Shown here: in pieces, positions 13,201-28,200 of the stretch
How positions within the stretch are numbered: the stretch's first letter is position 1
Layout of the letters: every line of letters starts with the position of its first letter
NCBI RefSeq assembly: GCF_030936135.1
Contig: NC_082600.1
Span: 27,101,943-27,165,942 of the forward strand
Reading direction: 5' to 3'
Origin: Gavia stellata
Taxonomy: Eukaryota; Chordata; Aves; Gaviiformes; Gaviidae
DNA: 64,000 nucleotides
Translations under genes and position numbers: made by a program
Notes under the pieces: generated by a model
The model's database searches: none
Seen by the model: the letters and a program-made list of their open reading frames with translations, nothing else
Told to the model about the DNA's origin: nothing

Positions 13201-16200
13201 TGTCTGACATACCTCTCTCTGAGATTAGCCATGTGACTGAATAGCAGAGATTACATACAGCAGATAATTCTTTGCTATTTCTCACCTCTTGTGAATCTGA
13301 ATAGAAAACATTCTTATATGTAGATTGCTTTTAGTTATTAATAATTTGCATAGTTTTCACCACCAAGCTTTCTCCTTGTCTCATAAAGAAAAGGCCTATT
13401 GTTATATGTGCTGTACAGTAGGACACTCCCCAGAGCCCATAAACACACACACGCATTTATGCACAGATGTCTCAAAAGCTAAAGACAACTTTCCCTTCTA
13501 GATATAGCTCATTTCCAAGAAATGAGACTAGCAGCCATATTCTTGTAAACATGGATGCGTCTTTGAAATGTTCTAACCACACTTTATGCAGTCTCATACT
13601 CTGTGCCAAAGAATAATTTAGTAAAGAGAATAAATGAGTCATGTTGCAAAAAACAGATGTTTATTAAAATCCACTCTTCCTAAGCTTTATTTTTTTTTAT
13701 TCTGTATTTCAACTGCTTTCTAAACTGCCACTCCTGAGGAATAGTAAAATTTGCATCAAGAAAAAGGACTTTGTTTGTCTCAGACATTTTTGGAAACTTC
13801 CTGTTTATTGGAGTTTAACTGCTTGGTTGTGGGAACCAGGGTTTGACACATTCAACTCATCAAGCACTGACCAGTTGCAGCTCCAACACATACCAAGAAG
13901 TTACATCAGGAAGCCTTCTGTAGCCTTTTAAATACATACCTAAAAACGCCAGCCCTCAATGCAATTCTCTAACCTTCATTTATGCAAGAGACCTAATCCC
14001 TCATCTTGGAAATACCTACTGACAAACAAAGTCAGCGAGCCTTGGGAGAGAAAGCATTCTTCTTCATAACTGTTGTCATATACTGTGACAGTCGAGAAGA
14101 GTTCTTTAGACATGTGAAAGGAAATAAGCTAAATTAATCTTTGCCCATTCTTCCCATCCCTCCACTTAGTGTAATTCTTAGATGATCTGGAAGACAGCGC
14201 TATAGTGTACTGCAATTTATAAATGTCTGTAAGAGCATGTTGACACGCTCCACTGATAATGCTGTTTGTGGCATATACTCACAGATTCTTAAAATAATTC
14301 AGTTAGGAATAATGTGATTTAACATTAAAGCTCTCCTAGAAATGTTTAAGGAACAAACAACTAGAATTGTGTGTATTAAGATCGCGCTGCTAAGAATGGC
14401 AATGAGTTGACATTTATAAGACTGAGATTCTCCCTCAGACGCATTAACAAACATTTCGTTAGAGATGGCTGATGTGTCTCCTACCAGTTCACTTTCTTCC
14501 TCCTCTGCTGTATCCTTCTTGACTTCTTCTTTCTGGTCTTCAATATTTGCATCAAAATCCTCCATCTCCACCTGTTCCAAAGCACAAACACAGACTTACA
14601 AAGCACTGCTTGACTTCTAAGTATTATCTTTTTAGCAGAGTAACTAGAAGATTCCAAGTTCAAACAGAAAAAGAAAGAAAGGATTCATCTTGGAAAGTAT
14701 GACGATGCAATATATATGAATACTGGCTCCATTTTGGCTTCCTGCAGAATCAGGTTCCCCTCCAGCTACAGAGTGACAAGCTGTGTGGGAAAGTAGCAAT
14801 CGTTTATTCTCTTCCTTCACATGCATTCTTTGTGCTACTGGTATCTGTAACAGTAAGATACTTCTCTTGCTTCCCACACAATCACATTTCAAAACTTGAA
14901 ATCTCAGAAAAATATCTTAAACTTGCCTATTTCACATCACTGCAATGGTGCTCTCTGCATAGAACATCTCTATCAAGCCTTTGTCTTTTATGTATTTAAA
15001 TATCACAGTGAAGAATAATAACCACAGATATTAACATAATAAAGAAAATGGATGCTTTAAGACATCTAACCCTGCCCATCTAATGGAATACTTTCCCAGG
15101 TCTACATGTCTAATAGGGATTCATGGGTATACTGTGGAATACCTAACACTCTCCAAGTATGTACAGTTCTTCATATCATTATTAAAATCTTGATGCACAC
15201 AGAGTAAATCCCAAATCTGCCTTTCTCTGAGTCTGCTTGAAAGCTGAGCCTTTTGCTGCCCTCTTAAAGATTACTATTTTCCGATACAAAGAATTTTGAG
15301 ATTCAAAAATAACCTGTTGACTTCATGACAAACTGCAAAGAGTAAACTTCCTACTTCAGCAGTTCACCAGTTTCTATGGCCATGGCAAGAGCTATTCTGA
15401 GAGCAACACGCAGCTATGGTACATTCACGATGACCATACGATTAATGTACTAATTTATTCCCAGAGCTCCTGAAACATCGGCCAAAGAAGAATGCAACAA
15501 TATAGAAAAGTGACACACCGAAGATGCATGTCATGGCAAACTGCAAATGAAACAAAAAGGTAGCATACATCTACAGCAAGTGTAATCTTCTGCTACATGT
15601 TATTTATTTCTTCACTCTCTGCTACAGGTCTGTATGTCTCAAAGCAGGGACTGAGAGAGGTTCAAATTTGTTTATTTACTTATTTATTTTATCAAACTAC
15701 TTCCTCAAATTATGATCCAATTAATCCAGTAACCTAAAAAAGTGCTGAGTTTCATCCAAGAGAGCAAAGCGTCTTCAACTCTTCCTCAAAGATGCGTAAG
15801 TTTGGGCTCCAAAAAGATTATAAAAAGCAACATGTACCTTCATGTTTGGGTAATTGATAAGAATAATGGAATACACTTGTCTGACACAGTGATTCTGGCT
15901 TTCTACAGTGCCAAGTTTAACTGCCCTGTTGTGATTATACCTTTCTCTGCTTTGTATTTTTAGTATAGTCACATCTACATAATTTGTAATTTTAACAAGC
16001 ACAGATATTCTCACCTCCTCGATAGCAGCATCCTGCAATAGAGAACGAATGTCCAGGCGCATCATGTGACGTGGTGCTGCCTCCCAGTGATCAGACATCT
16101 AATAAAAACCAAACAAAAATTAAGCACCTCTAAAAATGTAACAAATTCAATGGAAAATTTGGTTTCTGATAATGAACAAGATGTATCTGTACTTAAGAAA

Positions 16201-19200
16201 AGTAATTTCAATCAATCCCATGAAATAACTACCAGCTCTTCTTAGAGGAAAAGTGTAACCATTATGCAGTCTAAAAGAGGTCAATAGTTTTCCAACAATA
16301 GCAGGCCTGAAAGCACAATGAAACCTATAATTAATCCTATGACTCCAGATGTATACAGTTACCCTGCTGATTTCCTTTAGCTTGCGTCCATGAATATTCC
16401 TCTTGGAACATGTCTGGTTATCTGCACTCATTTCAGCTAAGTACACCTAGAAAGAGAAAGACAATATTGAATATTGTAAATAAATTTTTAGAGCTCTTTT
16501 TCTACCTGGTGATACAAATTTACCTGGTAAATTTCTAACTGTAGACCACAGCATTTTTCCTGAATATGGGAGGGACTTTGAGTTCAAAAGTTTAGAAATA
16601 CCAGCATACAGGTTCAGCTAGCAAGTTCAAATGCTTTTTAGGCTCCATTACCTCAAAACCCTTGGTTTTTGCAGCACTCCAAAATTGTTCAAAATGTCGC
16701 ACTCTATCATTGATAGCATCAAGGATAATGAAGGGGAAGAAGCCATCATCCAAGGTCTTTTTGAAAGTTTTAAACATGCTGGTACGATAGGTCTCTTCCA
16801 TATCAGCTTCATATTCATATTCCATCACCTTTATCAAGGACAAAAGCATTTAAGAAAGAGGACACCTATTAAATTGCTAATATTCAACTGCTGAATGTCA
16901 TGACCACAAAGTAAACTGGTAGCAGAAAAACATCTTCCAGGTCAACCTTTAAGAATTTGGCCATTCTGCCCTTAGGTTATATTGATTTGTTCTGAAACAC
17001 AGCCCACAGACCTCCGCACTCTTCAAAAGCCACAGACCGAAATTCTGATTGCCACTGTGTTGTTCCAGAATGTCTTGTTTCTTTGTCAAGATAAGCAACT
17101 GAATTAGAAGTACCTTCTTTTTCACTTTTTTCCCTGTATCTGGGTCTCTCTCTTCTTTTTCCACTTCAGTGATAAAATAATCATCCAGGCTGAGCACTCT
17201 TGGTGCAGGTCCTCCACACTCTACTTCCTTATCCTGGGAGGAAAGCAGAGAGGAAACATAAACTCTTGCCATAAAAATTCCATTCTGCTACAGAGGATCT
17301 TCAAAACACTTTGAGCCAACTAGGGAAGTCACACTGCTGGACCTGTTGTTTGTGAACAGAGAAGGACTTGCAGGAGATGTGACAGTTCGAAGCCGTCTTG
17401 GGCATAGTGATCACAAAATGACAGAGTTTTCGATTCTCGGAGAAGTAAAGGGCAGGGAGGGGCAGCAGAACTGCTACCTGGGACTTCTGGAGGGCTGACT
17501 TTGGCCTGTTTAGGAGTCTGGTTAACAGAGTCCCTTGGGAGGCAGTCCTGAAAGGCAAAGGAGTCCAAGAAGGCTGGACACTCTTCAAGAAGGAAATCTC
17601 AAAGGTGCAGGAGCAGGCCGTCCCCACGTGCCGAAAGACGAGCTGGCGGGGAAGAAGACCGGCCTGGCTGAACAGAGAGCTTTGACTGGAACTCAGGAAA
17701 AAAAGGAGAGTTTATGGCCTTTGGAAGAAGGGGCAGGTAACTCAGGAAGACTACAAGGATGTCATGAGGTTATACAGGGAGAAAATTAGAAGGGCCAAAG
17801 CCCAGCTAGAACTTAATCTGGCCTCTGCTGTAAAAGGCAATAAAAATTGTTTCTACAAATACATTAACAACAAAAGGAGGGCTAAGGAGAATCTTTATCC
17901 TCTACTGGATGTGGGGGGAACATAGTGACAAAGGATGAAGAAAAGGCTGAGGTACTTAATGCCTTCTTTGCCTCAGTCTTTAACAGTAAGACCAGTTGTT
18001 CTCTGGGCACGCAGACCCCTGAGCTGGAAAACAGGGACGGGGAGCAGAATGAAGCCCCCACAATCCAAGGGGAAATGGTTAACGACCTGCTACACCACTT
18101 AGACACCCACAAGTCTATGGGACCGGATGGGATCCACCCAAGGGTACCGAGGGAGCTGGCAGAAGTGCTCACCAACCCACTTTCCATCACCTACCAGCAG
18201 TCCTGGCTAACCGGGGAGGTCCCAGTTGTCTGGAGGTTAGCAAATGTGATGCCTATCTACAAGAAGGGCTGGAAGGAGGATCCGGGGAACTACAGGCCTG
18301 TCAGTCTGACCTTGGTGCTGGGGAATATTATGGAGCAGATCATCTTGAGTGCCATCACGTGGCATGTAGAGACCAACCAGGTGATCAGGCCCAGTCAACA
18401 TGGGTTTATGAAAGGCAGGTCCTGTTTGACTACCCTGATCGCCTTCTATGACAAGCTGACCTGCTTAGTGGACAAGGGAAAAGCTGTGGACGTTCTCTAC
18501 TTAGACTTTAGCTTGAGGGTAGGAGGGCTCTAAAGAGGGATCTGGACAGGCTGGATCAATGGGCTGAGGCCAGCTGTATAAGGTTCAACAAGGACAAGTG
18601 CTGGGTTCTGCACTTCGGTCACAACAACCCCATGCAATGCTACAGGCTTGGGGACGAGTGGCTGGAAAGCTGCCCATTGGAAAAGGACCTGGGGGTGTTG
18701 ACTGACAGCCGGCTGAATATGGCCACCTGGGCACAGAGCTGGCTCAAGAAGGCCAACAGGATCCTGGCTTGTATCAGAAATAGTGTGGCCAGAAACACTA
18801 GGGAAGTGATTGTACCTTTGCACTCAGCACTGGTGAGGCTGCACCTCGAATACTGTGTTCAGTTTTGGGCCCCTCACTACAAGGAGGACACTGAGGTGCT
18901 GGAGCATGTCCAGAGAAGGGCAATGAAGCTGGTGAAGGGTCTGGAGCACAAGCTTTATGGGCAGCTGAAGGAACTGAGGTTGTTTAGCCTGGAGAAAAGG
19001 AGGCTCAGGGGAGACCTTATTGCTCTCTACAACTACCTGAAAGGGGGTTGTAGTGAGGTGGGTGCTGGTCTCTTCTCCTAAGTGACAAGCGATAGGACAA
19101 GAAGAAATGGCCTCAAATTGCACCAGAGGAGTTTTAGATTGAATATTAGGGAAAATTTCTTCACCGAAAGGGTTGTCAGGCATTGGAACGGGCTGCCCAG

Positions 19201-22200
19201 GGAAATGGTTGAGTCACCATCCCTGGAGGTATTTAAAAGACGTGTGGATGAGGCACTTAGGGGCATGGTTTAGTGGTGGACTTAGCAGTGTTAGGTTAAT
19301 GGTTGGACTTGATCTTAAAAGTCTTTTCGAACCTAAACAATTCTATGAATCTATGACTTCTGGCAAACAGCAGTTCCCTGCTCATATGCAAAACAAGAAA
19401 AGAGCAGTATCCCTCATGTTTGCTAACAGTCAGGGGGATTCACACGCCATATGAAGACATGGAACATGAAATAACAACAGGCTGAAATTCCAGACAAACA
19501 GAAAGAAAACAGCAGAGTAAGCACATGTAAAATACAAGCAGCACTACACAGTCAGTGGTTGTTTACATACCCTGATGAGTTTTGCTACATGTGTCTTTCC
19601 ACTGCCAGGCAACCCTCTCATTATGATTACAATCTGAAACAAAGATCATGTAAGAAGATAGGATACTGTACTACATTTTACAGAATGTCTTTTGCAAAAA
19701 CCTTCTTCTAGAAAATTATGAGCTCTGGGCTTATACTTTTGCATATCATCAAGCAAAGCCAGTACCATGCCTCACTGCCTATTTTACAAACCACGTTGTG
19801 AGGAATGGTAGTAGTTCCACAGAATAAGAGTATACGATGTTAATCATCTCAGCAGCTCATACTGCATAAGATGTTATAGATCTGGTTCAGATAAAAGTAA
19901 CTGAATGAAACTTGTCTAAATGTTTTATAGCCTGAATCTTGTTCTTTCTTTTTTTATATGGTGCATGGTCAAATTTCTGACTCTGTGTAAAGCCAAGTCT
20001 TTCCTCTGATACATCAAAAACCCAAGTGAAGATGTCAGAAGAGTCTAAAATACATTAACATTACCCACTAATAGGAATTTCATTTTAGCATTCCCAGGAA
20101 GTTTACATCACCTGTGGACTCCTAGTAGCTATGCTACAACACTCTAGGCATTTGCAAAGGAACCAAGAGAATTTCCAGAGCTTCCTCAAATGTAGGCTTG
20201 TTCCCAACATATTACATTCATTAGCATTTTATCTGAATACAGACCTCGTAGAAACTGACTGTTGCTTTTAAAATGCATACTCACCCTCTCCGGCCTGCTA
20301 TCCCGTCCTGGTGGCTTCAAAATATCATCTACGTTTTTAGATTCTGGCTTTCTTTCCACTCGTGGAGCAGGTGGTGGCTGACGGGGCACTGATGGAGCAG
20401 AAATAGGAATCCTTTCTTCAGGGTAATTTCTACGATCACCTTCAAATTCCAGTGTTTGGACAGAAGAATTTTCTTAGTTCAGTAAAATAAAAAAATTAAG
20501 ATGTTCATACCCAGCTGAGCTGATTTAAACAGACCTTCATTATTTTACGATAAATTAATGGATTTGTCCCCAAAATAATTAAGTTTTCTAATTTTGAACC
20601 TATTGCAATCAAAGACATTTTTAGCAGAGTATAACTGTTTTGTTCCTGATCTCATCACCACTGAGAAACAAAACTATATGACACCGCCCAAATAAATTTT
20701 CCTGAATTATATATTCTGAACAATTAAATACTGCAAATCAGTTGATCTTCTCACAATTAATCTTCACCTCTGCGAGTCCATATTTTTCATAATGTTCTAG
20801 CATGGCTTCAAGATTGAGAAGCTATACCTCCAAACATGGAAGGCCCATGATCATACGCTGGACGATCTGTTTTTCGTTCATATGGTGGTCTTTCAAAACC
20901 ACCTCGCCTGGAGGGAGGATGGTCTTTCTTCTCACGGTAAGTCTGAGTCCTTGAAGGTGTAGTAGGAAGAACCCTGCCAAAAGAGTATTTTACATGTTTT
21001 TAGAATTTCTACTATGGATTCCAGAGAGAAATGAACATGTACCTCACAGGCAAAACGGACAGCCTGATAACCAATACAGCCTGAATTGTATTGATTTCAA
21101 TAGTGTTCCAAAACCATGTACCTATCATCTCGGGGATGCCGCTCTTTTTCAAATCTCTCTCGTTCATAGTCTACAGAACCACGGTCTCTGTGCAATTCTC
21201 GCTCTCTCTTGAAATCCCGATGATCTGTGTTGGAATTACCTTGACGCTCAAAATAAGGCTCACGATCTCTTTCTCTGTTGTAACGACCAGGGTGCTCTGA
21301 AAGGAGAAACCCATGGAAATCTAAACTACTAAAACATAAATTTTTCTTATTTTTGAAGGAAAAGCGACAAACAAGAGTGCAAGAAAAGTATATACAAACA
21401 TATGATCTGAGGGCTAGAATGGACTTAATCAGTCACTGAATCTATTTTCCAAACTGTAACGGACAACCATACCATGAAATCCTACTTAAAGCTACAAAAC
21501 TGAGTTTTTGAAGTGGCTAGGTCATTGACTGCATTACTCCTCTTGACAATATAAACTGTTATTCTTATGGGCCTCTGAAGCAAATAAAGTGGTTGTAGCT
21601 TAAACAAGAGTTACTTACATTTAAAATGTTCTTTTAGTGCCTTACAACTTTTCTTAAGAGCTAACAAACTGTCAGAGAGCTAGCCAAGTGCTCCCTACCT
21701 TTTTGAAATGTTTGCCTCTCCGGTAGAGGTTCCGGACGCAGGGTTACCCTCTCCCCATATGGAATCTGTTCCACTTTACTGGTGGTTATATCTGGTTAAA
21801 AATAATCGATAAATAATCAAGGTTTTAAAATACCCCCCTTCCATTTCATTTCTTCTGTCATGAAAAGCAATCAGTCAATGGCATTAAAAATGACTGGAAT
21901 AACTTACCAAAATTTCTTTTAATGGATAACGCAAAAAAGCTATACATAAATACACAACACCATGGTTTTGAAAGAGTTTTTGTGTGTGTAAGTATGCGTA
22001 CCATTTTATCTTAAGAATGGGACTTCCGCCTTTTCAGATGAGTTCAGGTAGCACGTGTGGTCAGAAGGTTAGAAACATTAAACATGCTCTGAAAGTTTCA
22101 ATAACTCATAGAACTACTGTAATGTCAGGAACATTAACTGAAACGCTCACTTTAGATTCCTAACAGTGACAATTTTTCTAACAGCTTTTAGTAAAACATC

Positions 22201-25200
22201 TACTTAATGGAATCAATATGGCTTCAATTCATGTTATGGCCCCTCAGAGAGAGAGAAAAAAAACAACCACTCTTTAAACGACAATGCACAATTTAAGAAC
22301 TTCTTTACGACATGATTTCACTCTTGTCAAAAACTAAGAATGAGGGAAGTGAATTCTATCAAAAAACTAGTGTTGAATTTTAGCTTTGATAAGTTCAATA
22401 CTAAAAATCAGAGCACTTCACTGTTTGTGTGTTAAATGACTATTTAGGGTGCACGCCCTTCAGAACTAGGACTTTGTCTCCCTCTCTGTCTAGAGGGTAC
22501 CTCATACCCATTAAGCAGTATATAAATAATGCAAACACCAGTCACATTCTGCTTTAAGTTACAAAGTCACACCAAAGAACTGTAACAACCCAAAGTACTT
22601 TCTAGCACAGTTATTTCCATACTTAGCTACAAAGGGATTAAGTGAAAGTATCAATATCAATCTAAATATAACACATTGACGTGATCACATCAGCTGGTGT
22701 TTATTAGAAGCAGATGTGGCTATACAACATTCAGTTCACATGAAATAGCTCATTATCACAGCATTGAAGAAAACATTAAACTCAAGGCTGGAGGTTACAA
22801 ACTCCTTAAAACTGCACTGCTTAGCATTAGATCACAATGTACGCAGCCTACAGGTCAACTGCAGAACATCTATGGCATGCTTTGTGTGGCACACTCCTTT
22901 AGGAAGAAGAGAGTAGGACTAATTAGCTCTCCGTTACAGATCAAACAAATACACTGTAATACTCACCTCGCCCATGGCCATAATCCACAGTTTGCTGAAT
23001 TACAGGTGCTTTAGGAACCGGTGGAATAACTGGAGGAAGGGATACTGGTACAGCTGATGGAACAGAGGTGTGAACGGCAGGTACTTTCACAGGCGAGGAG
23101 ATGGATGGAGGCATCATTGACTCCTGTTTACACAACTCGTACTCCATATTTGCTCCTTTATCCTCATTTGTGTCCCAGAGCCCGTGGAAAGAATCCTCAT
23201 CCCAGCGTTCCTGTTCCACAGCAGAAGGTGATGGTTTTAAAGACTGACCATGACTTGGGGTTGTAGTTGGAGTAGAAACTGGAGCATGTGGCCTTGTCAT
23301 AGATGTAGCAGGCCTTGTCAGTGGGGCACTTGGTCTTGTCACAGGGGTGGGCTGTCTGAACAACACGGGAGGCTTTATAATAACAGCAGGAGAAGGTTTA
23401 ATAGCTTGGGCTTCTACTGGTGCCTCTGAAGATAGCTGAGAAGAGACCTAGATGCAGAAAGCACTTTTAATGTAGATCTGTAAACTAACCTTCTCTCATC
23501 CTCTGTAAGTCAGTAAGCACAATGGCAATTGGTAATCAAATCATAAGCATTTTCTAGTACCTCCATCAAGGTGCTACAGGGAGGAGGACAATATTTCAAG
23601 AACTGGTGGCCTGAATTAATTTGGTGTTTGTTCACTATGTGAAGGCTTAAATACTATTTATTTTCTCCTTCAAAAATAACCTTAACAATTCATGCTCCAG
23701 TAGGCCTATCTCAGTTCAAAAGTGTCTATGGTTTTATTCCCAAAGCTGTCTGTGAGAAGGCCGAAAAAGTCTGAAAGTAGGGCAGCTCGGTGATGCACGA
23801 AAGGATTGATCAGGCCAGCTTCTTTCTGGAAGTCACTGGAAAAATTCCCAGAGAGCAGAATCACCTGGAAACCCCTTAATGAAATCAACATCAGATCAAC
23901 ATAGAAATGGGGAGGTCTTGCCCAGTGGAAAAAACAAACAAAACAAAACCCCTTCATGAACCAAACATCCCATGGAACCCCACGTGCTGTTTCACAAGAG
24001 TCTTTTCAGCATCACAGCAGATGCCAAGTTACAGGCAGCCTTATTAGCAACATGCAACAAAACTTGCAAAATGGTTGTAGGTACAAAGCTGAACTTTGTA
24101 GTAACAGTTCAAAGTCACAGCAGAAGTCTGAAGGCAGAATCCCAAGAAAGACAACAGTTGTTTGAATACCTTTAGCCAGATGGGTGAAGTAGTCTGAGAT
24201 ACAAAATATCAAAGTTGAGTAAAGTCACTTCCTAAAGGCCTCAACATATCTGCAGTTCTTGGTACCAAATCTGTTCCATTATTTTACTTTATAGACACTG
24301 TGAACAAGGAAGAGGTTAACTAGGCAAAAAGAAAATTTGTAGTGCCTCATTCACTGCATAACACTTCTCTGGAGGGAGGGACAAACAAAGCTTGGTCTGG
24401 CTAAATGTCAGATCCAGAGGTCAGTACAGCTAAATTTATTGGTACCAGTAACTCTGGGGTTGAGATGTGATGAAGAATAAAGACTGTGCATCGACTCAGG
24501 TATCTCCTCCCATTTAACAAAATTGTTTATCTGTTCTAGGAAGGATTTATAAACCTGAGTTAACATGACTGCAGAAGTTCAGGTGGTTTCTGACTGGGTA
24601 TGAATTCTCAAAAAACCAAATATAAGCAGCTGAGAAGAGTTCCCAGAACTAACTAAGAGATTAAGCAGCAGAGGAATAACTTGCATCACAATGGGAGATG
24701 AAGTCACGGAAGTACGCAGATGTGAGCTTCCATGCACTTTATGATATTCCAGAGGGTAATGAGAGCTCCTAATAAAGACAGTAAACAGAAAGCTAATGCC
24801 CACTCTACGTTGAAATATCTCAGCTTTTGATGGACCAATCCTCAAATTTCTCTCTTTAACCTCTTCAAAGAGGAGACAGCTCTTAAAGTAGAAAAAGCAG
24901 AGCAAGATCGGAATTAAAGACAGTGTCAGAACCTAGTTAGGCAGGGAACAGGAGTAACTTCTCATGAGCCTTATGCTCCTGTTTTAGAACAGCTCACTGT
25001 TTCTCGCACATCATCCCACAGCAGTCCAGGCTGTTGAGCCTCATGCACTACTGTCCCCAATGGGTCATGCTCAGAAGACACAGTGGACTGAATGAGTAGA
25101 AAGGCTTTGGAAAAACCTAAAGAAAGTAAGAAGTTGCTTTGCCTCAACAGAAGATTAATGAGGTTGTAAGGGCTGCTGAGGAGGCATTCCACGTAGAAGT

Positions 25201-28200
25201 TTGACCATCAGAGTGCAGGACTGATCTGACATACACATTAATAGTAATTGCTACCAGTATGTTAAGTTAACACAAGATGAATTTACCTGAAAGGCACCCG
25301 GCCTTGTGCTTGTGTTCTGTGATCTCGGAGAGTCCTGTGTGGAAATGTCAGGTTTAAACTCTTTCAACTTCTGTAGCTGTTCTTTTTGCTCTCTGCGCAT
25401 GAATCACAAGAAAGTGTTATCAGTCTGCAGCTTAAACGAAAAAATAAAGAAATCAGTGCTCACAGTGAAAACCACGTATTACACTAGCATTAGGGGCCAA
25501 GTCCAAAGAAGAAAAGGACACAGCAGGCTTTACATGGTCAACGCTATGATTCAGAAATCCCTGTTTCACATTCACCTAACCATGGAGGTATTTAACATAT
25601 TAGCTGTGTTGGTTTTTTGATCACAAATTCCTCTGCAACATGCAGTTATGCTTTTGTGCTTGGCCAGAACCACTCCACTTTGACAGTAAAGACCAAAGCT
25701 AGATTTTAGCTTCTGACAACACCTTCAGCAAACCAGAAGCCCAGTGCAGATGCATGCCTAAGGGCTCTCAGTGGCTTGCTCTGGGTTGTACACTAACAGG
25801 ATTGAGGCCAACACAAAGCACAACAGAGACTACAACATTTAAAAACAAAGCCGTGATACTAGCTTTTGTTTCCTTGTTTTATGTATCAAAATGCTACCTA
25901 GTCTATGGAGCAGACATGAGGACTAGTAGTGAATACTACAACCACTGGATTACAAACATCTGTCTATTCAATATGATTACCTGTCAGTTTTTGTTTGCAT
26001 CTTTTTACCTATTTTTTTATTACTAATAACGCTTTGTTCATATTAATTGCGTGTATTAAAGTAGTGCCCAAAGAACAACTAAGAATGGAATCCCTCTGTA
26101 CTAGGTACAACAGAGGCCATCCTGACCAGCAACCCATCTGTTCAGTGTCCACTGCAAGGGGAACTCGGCTCACAGAGAGGGATCCGAAGTGCTGCATTAG
26201 TACAGAGCAAACTGAGCAATTGCTAGCACTTAAAAGGTCTTCTTTAGAGTTGGCTTAGGAAGAATACACCAGATGACAAATACAGAACAGCATGCAGCTC
26301 AGAGTATGCTGTTTTATACACAATAAAAGCAAAGCCAGATGAAGGCTTTACCTTTGGAGATGAAAGCAGTTATGCAGCACACTAGTGGTATAACTCTTGG
26401 CTCAAAAAATATCAGTCTCCTTAAAGTTGTTCCTACTGTTCAGACTGGGGTCACCTGCTTATAAGAACCTGATGAGAAGTATCAGTGTAACTATTTTTTA
26501 AGATTATCCTCATATTAAATTAAAAATCAGTAGTGTCATGTTTGTTTCTCCCCTTTTTACTGTCTTAGAAAGAGGTATATGTATCTACATTCTTACACAA
26601 AACGTTTTAGTTTCTGTGTTTAAATATTTCAGCCCTAATAACTTATTCACTTAGGCAGTGATTCCCAAACTGTGGTCCTTAGATTAAGTTCATTGGCTTG
26701 CAGCTAGTCACATTAAACAGCAAAATGTATGCTTGGCAACCTGAGGCAATGGGAAAGTCAGGAAGCTGAAAATTATCTGTTGCTCTGAACTTTCGACAAA
26801 TATTGCTTTATAACACAGATTTCACAGTTACTAACACCTGTTGAATTAATCTAATTGCAGTAAAAGATTAAATTATTCAGAATAAAGGTTTTCCCTTCCT
26901 TTTTAAAAATTATTTTTCTTGCATTTTGGCGTGCAACTAAGGCTTTCCATATGGGACAGATGCTTAGCAATCTTATGAGTCTGAAAACAAAACCGTTTCA
27001 AGAAAAGTGCAAAATGTCTCTGTATCTTTCAACATGGTTTAATGTAAATGTAATAATGATAAACAAACATTCATTTTAATTGCCCATTATTTTAGCATAA
27101 TATCTTGTTTATGAAATTAAACCCCTCTCTTTACTAGGCACCAAAGCTTAGCTATCTCTCAGTAACTCATGAATAGGATGAACCACATGAACCTGTGTCT
27201 CTAAAATGCTTCCTCTTTTCCCTACAATCTCCTCTGAAAGATCTCATTCACTGAAAATAGTCAAAGAAACTAATCTTTCTGTTTTTTTTTTTTTTAAATA
27301 CATTTAATGCATCTAAACCCATGCACCAAATCACAAACATAGCATTTGGATAGACGGTATGTGATCCATTCATTCTAATATTACTAAATTTACTGAGCCC
27401 TAGGATGTTTCTGATGTTTAAGAAGATATTCTATTACTTATTTTGAAATAAACACCTATTAAAGCCTTAGGAAGTCTAGTAGCTGCTTTCTAAAACGTGG
27501 CCTTGGTGAACTCTTGCATTCATATCCTCCTGATTGTTATCACTGCTGTTATGCTGATCCTCAGAACTAAGATCAACCAAACTTGACACAATTATTCACT
27601 GACTATGCTGGATTTCAAATGAGGGAGCACTGTAAAAAGAAAAAAGAAAAAACCCACATATGCTTTAATTAAAAAGTAAGCAGTATCCAAAAATTAAATA
27701 GGTCCCATTGTGTGAATTAAGAACCACATTAATGTAGATCTTGACAGGTAAGTATTAAAAAGCAATTATCAACGAGCTCATCTGACACTAATAAAAAGAC
27801 TGAAAAGCAGTTATCAACAAGCTCATTTGAGGATAACAAAAAGCTTGGTCAGATGATGTGGACAGATCTCTTCCTGGAAAGCAACAAACAGGGAATGCCA
27901 TGTTCATGGGGAAAGTGACAACCACCTATTTAAGAAAAGAAGTCCATCCACAAAAGCTATGATGGAGACACTCCTCTAATAACTTGTTCCACATGAGCTC
28001 CTACTATCATGCTGTGGCAAAAACATATTAAGCCATTACTGCATAAATCAAGGAATGAAGTTGGAAAGGAGCACTGTCTCCACAGAACAGGATTCCCACC
28101 CAAAGTGACAGAAGCAGGCAACTCACCGAAGCATTTTGAGCTCCTGGGCAGCCTTCAGAATTATCTCATGCTGTCTTTGGCTAAGGACCATCACTCCTCC

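Noticed and set aside
18824-19266. Minus-strand frames across CR1 copy 1
   Set aside because: Shadows of the CR1 RT C-terminal region, which reads on the plus strand.
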